Source: Nemertoderma westbladi (Eukaryota > Xenacoelomorpha > Nemertodermatida > Nemertodermatidae). Taken from it: 34,344 nt of DNA. Shown here one piece after another: positions 19,086-26,730 of the stretch. Within the stretch, counting starts at the first letter, position 1. Each line of letters opens with the position of its first letter. Under the pieces are notes generated by a model, which was not told the DNA's origin, searched no databases, and was given only the letters and a program-made list of their open reading frames with translations. The position numbers and the translations under genes were made by a program. Location: contig JAUCBJ010008025.1 in assembly GCA_032718475.1 (NCBI GenBank), positions 1-34,344 of the forward strand, in the 5' to 3' direction.

Positions 19086-19945
19086 TTGTGCGGGATTACG
19101 CAATGAGGACGGCCACAAAGGGTGAAGACCTGGGATTCACACTTCAAGAACGCAGAAGTAGTAGATATCCGGCAACTACAGTAACAGACACCGACTTTGC
19201 GGATGACATCGCCCTGCTCTCTAATACCCTAGCAGATGCACAGCTTCTACTAAATAAAGTGGAGAGGGCTGCTAAGGAGGTTGGATTGCATATAAATGCT
19301 ACAAAGACCGAATTCATGACCTTTAATGTTGATGGAAACTTGACAACCATTGATAATAATCAACTAAGGAAGGTCGATGACTTCCAGTACCTTGGATCAC
19401 GAATAGAGAGTAGCAAAAAGGACATAGAAGTTAGGAAAGCAAGGGCTTGGGTAGCTCTATCAAAAATGGATACCATCTGGAAATCAGATCTCTCCAGGCA
19501 CCTGAAGACTAAGTTCTTTCGAGCCACAGTGGAAAGTGTATTTTTATATGGGGGTGAGACATGGACACTGACTAAATCACTTGAACAACGAATTGATGGT
19601 TGCTACACAAGACTACTAAGGGCAGCCCTAAACATCAGCTGGAGACAACACATGACAAACGCCGAGCTTTATGGTACAATACCACCTGTATCAACCACCC
19701 TCTGTGAACGCAGATTAAGATTCAGTGGGCACTGCTGGCGAAGTAATGACGAGGTCATACCAGATCTACTTTTCTGGCAACCAACTCATGAAAAGCGTAG
19801 TCGTGGACGACCGGCCATAACATATATAGATCAACTTGAAAGGGATACTGAACTTAGGAGAAACGAAATTGCGACAACTATGGAGAATCGGGAAGCCTGG
19901 AAGGATCTCATTTCCACAGTCCGAGTTCGCTCGACCTAGTAGTAG
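17854..19945 (+). mobile_element. LINE family B (RTE-like), 5'-truncated insertion in BEL/Pao
   Basis: A 2,092-bp insertion ends in (TAG)n and is flanked by a 12-bp direct repeat TAGGGAGTGTGG (17842-17853 and 19946-19957). It starts just after the position of the endonuclease domain, so the endonuclease is missing and the copy was truncated on arrival. The linker and the whole reverse transcriptase are present in two frames. The tail type matches family A although the proteins differ clearly, so the two families are relatives. Confidence 0.93.
19064..19939 (+). pseudogene. LINE family B reverse transcriptase, second part and C-terminus
   Basis: The frame continues after the lesion at 19026-19029 with LLFVIVRDYAMRTATKGEDL, the catalytic DFADDIALLS (FADD at 19196-19207), and the thumb region FQYLGSRIE. 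The C-terminal signature FLYGGETWTL, then RRLRFSGHCWRSND, then RGRPAITYIDQLERDT follows, to a stop at 19937-19939. The 3' UTR is only a few bases before (TAG)n, as in compact RTE-like elements. Confidence 0.92.
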
Positions 19946-19957
19946 TAGGGAGTGTGG

Positions 19958-20620
19958 TATATAGACATACCACAAGAGTAGTAGTAGGGTACGTAGTACC
20001 ATAAGAGTTAGAAGTTGTGGGCACTGAGGGCGCCATGTAAGTAAGTAGGAAGGTAGATATAATAATAGCACAGACAGGGGGGAACAAAAAAAAATAAATA
20101 AAATAAAGTTAGGGGACTAATTGACTAGAACTGCAGGACGAGACGTAGACGGATCCCACTAACATGATGCGCACATGCATGGGACCCAATAAGTGTATGG
20201 AGAATGAAAACGAAAATGGGGATTCGGGGGAAGAATGGAGAGGAGGTGTTGATAGATGAGGGAGTGAAAGGAGTGCAATTCGAGTGTGGGGAGAGAGCAG
20301 TAAGAGAGAGAGCAAAGGACAATGAGGTCCGTGAGACAGAGAGTAAGGGACAACGAGGTCCGTGAGAGAGAGAGTAAGGGACAGAGAGGTCCGAGAGTGA
20401 GATCAGAGTGAGGACGTAGAAAATTGTGTGAAAAGAGAGCACAATTGTCTTGAACAGAGACACCAGATACCTTGGTGCAACATAGCTCGCGATTGCACCA
20501 AGGAGGGGTAGTAATAACATACCCAGGGGGCGGCCTTGAAAGCCGACCCCAACAAAAGAACTCCACCCCCTGCCCGATATTAGATTGGGTTCCAGCGGAA
20601 TTGAAGCGCACTTAAGGTTG
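19958..20620 (+). other. BEL/Pao 3' untranslated region
   Basis: The sequence continues from 17853 once the LINE is removed. It holds an A-rich stretch (20084-20107) and three imperfect units of about 32 bp with 'AGGTCCGTGAGA' (20306-20402). A purine-rich stretch and a pyrimidine-poor segment lead to the hairpin and polypurine tract. Long frames on the minus strand are composition artefacts of the purine-rich plus strand. No env gene is seen. Confidence 0.6.
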
Positions 20621-20649
20621 ATGCTATCTTCTCACCGGGAAGATAGCAT
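20621..20649 (+). promoter_or_regulatory. Perfect 11-bp hairpin upstream of polypurine tract
   Basis: ATGCTATCTTC (20621-20631) and GAAGATAGCAT (20639-20649) pair perfectly around the loop TCACCGG. The stem ends directly at the G run that starts plus-strand priming. Confidence 0.75.
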
Positions 20650-20660
20650 GGGGGGGGGAG
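20650..20660 (+). promoter_or_regulatory. Polypurine tract
   Basis: GGGGGGGGGAG lies directly before the TG of the 3' LTR, where LTR retrotransposons prime plus-strand DNA. Confidence 0.85.
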
Positions 20661-21337
20661 TGTAAGCGGATTCAATTCCACTTCATTACCCGCCAGAAAA
20701 TGGGGCCAGTGGCATTTTACTAATATAGTTGGGGATACGAGATTACCAATAATTATCTCGCCTCATAACCAACTTTGGGGGGGGGGGGGGGCGACACAAG
20801 CCCTAAAGCCACAGAGAGAGGTGAGAGGTCAAACCACCTCAAAGGGAGAACACAGCTAGTAGAGGCTAGCAGCGGGGGGAAACACTCAGGGAGTGTCAAA
20901 GTGACAATTATTATATTAGCCAATAGCGGGGAGGGAAGCACGTGATTAGAGATAGGAAAGCGTCCAATTGGTACAGAGGGCCAAGTACAGTAAGAGGTGA
21001 AACCAATATCTGTGTGTATCAATCATATATTATTCTGCATTACTGATTTACCGGTCAGTTCATTAGTTACAGAGTTGCAGACCGGTCATAGTTTATGACC
21101 ATCACCACCACTAACATCACCAATTAATCTGTGTATTTTCTGCTGTCACTGATTTACCGTGATATTCATCACTGATTTACTGATTGTGTTATTATCGTTC
21201 GGAGTATAAATATTGAGAATCAGAAACTCTATTGTTTTTCCCCGACGGCCTTCGGCCAAACCGACCCAGTGCAACTGCCCAGCAGAACGGTGACGCGTAC
21301 AAATCTAACCCGGTCGGGATCTCAGGATCCCGTCACA
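20661..21337 (+). repeat. 3' LTR of BEL/Pao element
   Basis: The LTR is 677 bp, from TGTAAGCGG to GTCACA, and is followed by the target duplication TTGGG. About 29 substitutions and a few indels separate it from the 5' LTR by hand count; many are transitions in which this LTR has G or C at CpG-type positions. A TATA-like box lies at 21205-21212 and a G15 run at 20777-20791. Confidence 0.96.
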
Positions 21338-21391
21338 TTGGGGGAATGGACCACCTTTTTTTAAATTTCTTGAGGGATTCTCTTTTGTCCT
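21338..21391 (-). mobile_element. LINE family A continuation after BEL/Pao insertion
   Basis: TTGGGGGAATGGACCACC and ATTTCTTGAGGGA align with 5022-5075 of the family A copy (TTGGGAACTGGCACCAAC, ATTTCTTGTGGGA). This is the region just 5' (on the minus strand) of the sequence that ends at 8858, so the BEL/Pao element split this LINE. Similarity fades after about 21390. Confidence 0.65.
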
Positions 21392-21700
21392 TGCTCTTGC
21401 TGAAGACTTAGGAGTACTCTCAGAATCACTAGAGGGAGCCCAACGGCTCCTTAGCTCATTAGAACAGGCCAGCAGGCTGTTTCTAGTGTTGCGCTTTTTG
21501 TTAACACCAAAAAGACCAAAATTGTGACAGCTGACTTAGAAAGTCCTCAGGGAATCTCTGATCGAATGAGCAAAAGCTCAAAGGATGGTATGCTTATACG
21601 AAAGGATGATAGGGAGTTTTGGCGGCACAACTTTGTTGATAAAGCCGGCATAGCATTCCTAATGCACGCTGCATTGGGCTTGCCAATTGTAGATTACTTG
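21392..21700 (+). mobile_element. LINE family A-like relic, plus strand
   Basis: The plus strand reads LAEDLGVLSESLEGAQRLLS (directly after the FADD position), then, after a frame change, VNTKKTKIV. The C-terminal DDREFWRHNFVDKAGIAFL follows and resembles the end of family A (DRELWRCNFVDKQAQHS) at about 75% by eye. Much of the C-terminal domain is deleted and no (TAG)n tail is present. It is an old relic of family A or a close relative. Confidence 0.7.
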
Positions 21701-21718
21701 ATGGTGGCGAATATGTAG

Positions 21719-22088
21719 ATTGCAGCGATTCTGCAAGGAGCATCGGTGTTATTATGGATGCAGACCTTACTCTTGAGAAACACATCTGCTTGGTTGTTCG
21801 TGAATCCTTCTATCATCTTAGAAACTTGGCCAAATTGAGACGTTTCTTTCCGAGACGAGAACTTGAGACTCTCATTCACGCTTTTATTAGCAGCAAACTA
21901 GATTTAACTCTAAGCTCCTGGTTGTCCCACGATTTCTTCTTGACAACTACGGTAAACGTGCTTTTTCGGTATCCGCTCCATTATTAGTGTGGAAAGCCTT
22001 ACCTCTAAACTTGCGTTCAAATGAATCATTGGACTAATTCAAGAAACGGTTAAAAACACATTACTTTCAAATTGTGTATAATCAATAA
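21719..22088 (+). pseudogene. L2/CR1-like LINE, C-terminal relic
   Basis: The frame 21754-21900 encodes MDADLTLEKHICLVV and 'YHLRNLAKLRRFF', then LIHAFISSKLD, the thumb region of L2/CR1-type polymerases (compare I--VC--S-YHLRNI). After a deletion and frame change, YGKRAFSVSAPLL, KALPLNLRSNESLD and FKKRLKTHYF follow at 21948-22070, with one in-frame stop. This is the classic C-terminus of that group (YG-RAF-V-AP-LWN-LP). It is a relic without activity and unrelated to the RTE-like families nearby. Confidence 0.82.
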
Positions 22089-23019
22089 CACAGGCAGGTT
22101 TTTGTTACGCGAATGATATCATCATAATAACTCCAAATACATCCATTTTATACAACAGTATGTCATTTTTTAACGTTTTTACCGTATAAGTAACTTTAAT
22201 TTTACTTACTTTATTTTATTTATTTTTTTACGGCACTCCTTTTTTTACGGCACTCCTGTTCAGTTTACGGTGATAATAACTCTAAAGTATATTCATTTTA
22301 CATAACAGTGTGTCAGTTTTTAGCGTTTTTACCGTATGTTTAAATAAATAAAATAAATATATTATCTCAGCTACTTTTCAACGTATTTTAGGTTGTGTTA
22401 CATATTATGGATCCTTACATAGCATAGTCAGCTTTCTAACTGTACCAATAAATCACTACAAGGTTGAAGAATAACTGCCGTGTAACTGGTGCAATATCGA
22501 CGGAGACACTTTCTCTAAACGCTTGTAGCTAAAAAATGAAAGCAAAAATAAAAATTCTGGCCCACCCAGTCAGTGGTCGGGAAGTGAAACTCTCTCTGTT
22601 TCAAATTCATGCAATCTCAATAAGATTTGTAGAAAAAAATTTTGGGGTGGGGTTCAGGTATCTGAATAAAGACACTACTATATTCCAAGACAAGTTGTGT
22701 AAAATAGTTGTAATTGGTTGTGTGGTGCAGGTATGGTGGAGAAGAACCAAGAAAGTGTCACAGTGGACAATTGGTTGAGGGGCCAATCAAACATTCCATA
22801 TTAATGACGTATTTTATGGTTTTTCATGAATTATTTGACTTGGCACACCTGAACCTGATTGCAATCAATTCGTTACGCAAACCATATCGCTTAAACAATA
22901 TTTATATAATATAAATTGTTTTGTTTCATAATGTTATAATTTTACGACTTTTATCTCCCAATGAGAATGTAACAATATAATGAGGATGTAACAAATACAG
23001 GATTTCCGTTTGGAAATTG
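22089..23019. other. No gene seen; AT-rich sequence with a local duplication
   Basis: A segment of about 75 bp is repeated in diverged form at about 22112-22190 and 22268-22340, sharing GATAATAACTC, 'ATTCATTTTACATAACAGT' and CGTTTTTACCGTAT. It may be the 3' UTR of the L2/CR1 relic. The two short frames at 22536-22914 show no conserved motif and I do not support them as genes. Confidence 0.55.
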
Positions 23020-23106
23020 CTACTACTACTACTACTAGGATCGGCATGCTGCATTGCAGCTGCATTTTTAAGAATGCTGTGCCGGCTTATCGACAAAATT
23101 GCACCA
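23020..23106 (-). mobile_element. LINE family A 3' end, extreme truncation
   Basis: (CTA)6 followed by GGATCGGCATGCTGCATTGC and the last codons of the polymerase in reverse, up to CGACAAAATTGCACC. It is nearly identical to 4184-4265. No clear target duplication was found. Confidence 0.85.
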
Positions 23107-23600
23107 ACAGACCAAATCAATCACTGGAGCTCAGTGGGCGTGGTGGAGAGCTTTTGTGGAACTAAAACATTTCACAGAGGCCCCACCTAGGCGGCATGCA
23201 GTTAATTAGATTTATTTATTCACTTAATTTAAGCGATAAATACATAGAAGTATCACGTTCTATAAGAAACCTATCACCTAGCCGTCTCTCTCAATGTATT
23301 ACCATAAGCAAGCGATAAAACCGTCCCATAGCTATGACGTCAAAGAACCATAAACTTTAGTTTCGTATAAATTATCCGAACGTCAGGGAATAAAGTATGG
23401 ATGGGAGTTTATACTCCTAGTGCTTGGCTGTTGCTTATTGCTTTGTAGATATTATTTTAGCGAATACTTTGAAACTGCAATAATAATAAATTCTACCAAT
23501 GTCCCAGCCGTAAAAAACAAAATAGTTTTTATTGTTTTTGTAAACGTTTGTTGGTAAAGCCTACACAAAACCAGTTTAATGAATAAATGGACTCAAAGGC
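23107..23600. other. No gene seen
   Basis: AT-rich sequence with stops in all frames. I see no repeat or motif before the minisatellite. Confidence 0.55.
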
Positions 23601-24605
23601 TCAAAGACTTATTGTAACTATTTTGTAACTTATTGTAACTATTTTGTAACTTATTGTAACTATTTTGTAACTTATTGTAACTATTTTGTAACTTATTGTA
23701 ACTATTTTGTAACTTATTGTAACTATTTTGTAACTTATTGTAACTATTTTGTAAGTTATTGTAACTATTTTGTAACTTATTGTAACTATTTTGTAAGTTA
23801 TTGTAACTATTTTGTAACTTATTGTAACTATTTTGTAACTTATTGTAACTATTTTGTAACTTATTGTAACTATTTTGTAACTTATTGTAACTATTTTGTA
23901 ACTTATTGTAACTATTTTGTAACTTATTGTAACTATTTTGTAACTTATTGTAACTATTTTGTAAGTTATTGTAACTATTTTGTAACTTATTGTAACTATT
24001 TTGTAAGTTATTGTAACTATTTTGTAACTTATTGTAACTATTTTGTAACTTATTGTAACTATTTTGTAAGTTATTGTAACTATTTTGTAACTTATTGTAA
24101 CTATTTTGTAACTTATTGTAACTATTTTGTAACTTATTGTAACTATTTTGTAACTTATTGTAACTATTTTGTAACTTATTGTAACTATTTTGTAACTTAT
24201 TGTAACTATTTTGTAACTTATTGTAACTATTTTGTAACTTATTGTAACTATTTTGTAACTTATTGTAACTATTTTGTAACTTATTGTAACTATTTTGTAA
24301 CTTATTGTAACTATTTTGTAACTTATTGTAACTATTTTGTAACTTATTGTAACTATTTTGTAACTTATTGTAACTATTTTGTAACTTATTGTAACTATTT
24401 TGTAACTTATTGTAACTATTTTGTAACTTATTGTAACTATTTTGTAACTTATTGTAACTATTTTGTAACTTATTGTAACTATTTTGTAACTTATTGTAAC
24501 TATTTTGTAACTTATTGTAACTATTTTGTAACTTATTGTAACTATTTTGTAACTTATTGTAACTATTTTGTAACTTATTGTAACTATTTTGTAACTTATT
24601 GTAAC
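23601..24605. repeat. 21-bp minisatellite, about 48 units
   Basis: Nearly identical 21-bp units with the core TTATTGTAACTATTTTG extend for about 1 kb. The only visible variation is C to G (GTAACTT to GTAAGTT) at 23755, 23797, 23965, 24007 and 24070. As 21 is a multiple of three and one minus-strand frame lacks a stop, it reads as (NSYNKLQ)n for 350 codons. This is expected from the repeat and is not evidence of a gene. Confidence 0.97.
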
Positions 24606-24923
24606 AATTATTGTTATTACTTAATTTTACTATTATATTCCACATTTTAGCCTCTAAATATAGTTGATATACCTGATTAATGGTATTTTCGATTCTAGCC
24701 AGGTTGCATTTTTGCTTCCATCCTGAGTTTTCAGTATCAAATTAAATGAAAAATATATAAATGTGTATATCTAAATATATATCATTAATATGTCGCTATA
24801 TCCGAGTGGATACAGCGCCTGAACTTCTTTGAGAATTTTTTGAGATCACAAACTATTTCAAGTATCTTAAACTTGTCAATCACATCCTCATTGACCAAAA
24901 ACCGCCAAACTTCAACAACTTGC
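24606..24923. other. No gene seen
   Basis: AT-rich sequence between the minisatellite and the hAT-like end. GTCGCTATATCCGAGTGGATACAGCG near 24791-24816 recalls the 5' half of a tRNA-Leu/Ser, but no B box follows. Confidence 0.5.
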
Positions 24924-26234
24924 CAGGGACGGATTATGGGGGGGGGGGGGGGGGGGGGGGGGGGCAACAGGGGCAGCTGCCGGGGGCCCGTAAGTTAGAA
25001 AAAAAAGTTTAAGAAATTATTTTACAGATATATATTTAAATTTTTGACCCTGATGAACAAATAATATTTTTCCCAACAAAGCAAGAAGTTGAAATGAAAC
25101 TTGAGTTGAAACTTTGGTTCATGTCTGTATGTGTTATTATGTATTTGTTATTGTTTAATTTAATATTAATTTGATTTGAAATGAAGTGGAGAATTATTTC
25201 TTTGGCGATATCGTTCATTATAGCAAGAAGACCAGAAAGCAGAGCCCATGCAAGCCCACACTATTACTCCCCCCACTCTCCAACTCCAAGGCTTATAGGC
25301 TGGTTGGTGTGGATATGTGTTTCCTAGCAAGTCTGCCCAGTGCCCAGAGACAATGGGATAGTCCCTGGTGCCTTTTTTCTGGCATTTGTTAACCCTTTAT
25401 AATTATTTATTACATGGGAAAAAAGTACTTTTTTATTATTCTCGAGGTATAACCAGATCACAGTACTGCCGTTTGGTGAAAATTATCTGAACTGGAGAGA
25501 ATAGGGGTAGTGAAAAAAGTTATTAGTTTTTTGTCCCATTGACACAATGCAGGTAGATAATATATAGTTAATGCTTCATTGGCCACTTCTGCACTTTCTT
25601 TTTGTAAATGAAATAAGTATATTGTATTTAGTAACCAGGAAAATGTAAGCACTGAAGAGCACTGAAGCACTTTTAAATACAGTATACTGTATTTATGTTA
25701 GCGCTTTTTTGTTACATTTTTTTCGCGGGTGTCGGGTGGGGAGGGGGGGGGGGGGTGTAGCAATATTTGTACCAGCATTTAACAATTCACCCCCGCCGTC
25801 CAATTAACTTTAATCCATTAATGCTCACGCGCCTATGTTCTGATGTTTTCTCAGTACATTTATTTATGTACTCATTTCCATGAAGTAAATAGTTGTAATT
25901 ATAGTATTTCAGCGAATATTTCTCAAAAGTTTCCTTATTTTGTAATATTATTTATCTTGCGACTTTGATCTATATTTTACACTGCAATTAATTATAATGC
26001 CACCGAAGAAAAAATTGCCTGATTTTCAACACAAATCTGGATCCATGAAAAGGAAAGATAAGAAAGATCGAGATCAAAGATTTAAACATGTAATTGCGAA
26101 AACGACATTAATAGACTCCATATTTAAGCCAACCGCAAACACTACTACAGGTTCTTCACTTGTATCATTTACACCTTCAGATGACCCACACCCACCGATG
26201 ACCATCACCAGTAGCGATGAAGTGAGGGAAATTG
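24924..26234 (+). mobile_element. Probable hAT-type DNA transposon, 5' end
   Basis: CAGGGACGGATTATGGGG at 24924 resembles the terminal repeat of hAT elements of the ZMYM type (CAGGGGCGGA with a G-rich continuation). It is followed by a G27 run and GGGGCAGCTGCCGGGGGCCC. About 1 kb of AT-rich sequence leads to the reading frame 25997-26234. The element is cut at 26235 by a LINE poly(A) end. The other terminus and the catalytic domain are not in view, so the assignment rests on the end motif and the weak N-terminal resemblance. Confidence 0.5.
25997..26234 (+). pseudogene. Possible hAT-like protein, N-terminus, truncated by LINE
   Basis: An ATG at 25997 opens about 79 codons: a very basic start (MPPKKKLPDFQHKSGSMKRK, then KKDRDQRFK) followed by a Ser/Thr/Pro-rich, less charged part ending SSDEVREI. 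The Lys-rich start, which could act as a nuclear localisation signal, resembles the beginning of ZMYM1-like hAT proteins. No BED or TTF zinc finger or transposase core is reached before the T27 run of the inserted LINE at 26235. The apparent continuation VFFFFF is the LINE tail. A short host exon is the alternative. Confidence 0.45.
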
Positions 26235-26261
26235 TTTTTTTTTTTTTTTTTTTTTTTTTTT

Positions 26262-26730
26262 ATTTAATGAACTATTTACTACACAATATAATCAAATTGA
26301 TACAGTATTTCATATAATTGAGTAAGTTAAGTTTCGGGTACATAAATGATTATATAATGTAGACGGAGGCTTGTCGGGTAGGCCCATTACACAAACCCCC
26401 GTGTACATTTGTAAATAAGTAGGTATATCATTGTAATTAAGTAGGTAGGGCCTAACACTAAATAAGCGCTACTGTAAATACGTATGTTGCACTGTAAATA
26501 TGTTAACAACTCATGAAAAACAACTATTGGTAATACAGTAGGTAAATAAATCATGCAGGATGCAGTCTAAAAAGGGAAACATTTCAGTATACAATATAAC
26601 ACAGTAAATTGAATATAACGAAGCGGAAGGTCCAAACTACAGTACTTAGATTACATAATTTATATGATTAAGGTGCAAAATTATAGAGTTTTATCAATAA
26701 TTAATTACAGTTGGATATTTCTTAGTTTGA
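26262..26730 (-). other. LINE 3' UTR
   Basis: This 470-bp noncoding stretch lies between the ORF2 stop and the poly(A) tail, AT-rich, with no other feature visible. Confidence 0.7.

Larger units (their letters stand above)
8859..21337 (+). mobile_element. Complete BEL/Pao LTR retrotransposon, inactivated
   Basis: Two LTRs in direct orientation (8859-9538 and 20661-21337) start TGTAAGCGG and end GTCACA. They enclose a gag-pol in the order protease, reverse transcriptase, RNase H, integrase. A perfect 5-bp target duplication TTGGG lies at 8854-8858 and 21338-21342. The protease and reverse transcriptase sequences, with FYVDDGM, and the DUF1758/DUF1759-like regions match the BEL/Pao superfamily as I know it. 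The total is 12,479 bp, or about 10.4 kb without the LINE at 17854-19945. LTR divergence is about 29 substitutions in roughly 665 aligned bases by hand count. Many stops and frameshifts exclude autonomous activity. No envelope frame is seen, and no convincing primer binding site follows the 5' LTR. Confidence 0.95.

Noticed and set aside
20125-20611. Possible env-like frames on the minus strand before the 3' LTR
   Set aside because: They are on the wrong strand, leucine/serine-rich from a purine-rich plus strand, and lack signal peptide or glycoprotein features.
22536-22914. Two short overlapping plus-strand frames
   Set aside because: They have no recognisable motif or repeat, and the length is expected by chance in this sequence.
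23593-24645. 350-codon minus-strand frame (NSYNKLQ)n
   Set aside because: The 21-bp period forces an open frame, and unit changes do not look like selection on protein.
24785-24830. tRNA-Leu/Ser-like 5' half (GTCGCTATATCCGAGTGG)
   Set aside because: No B box, T arm or acceptor pairing follows, so at most an old SINE head.
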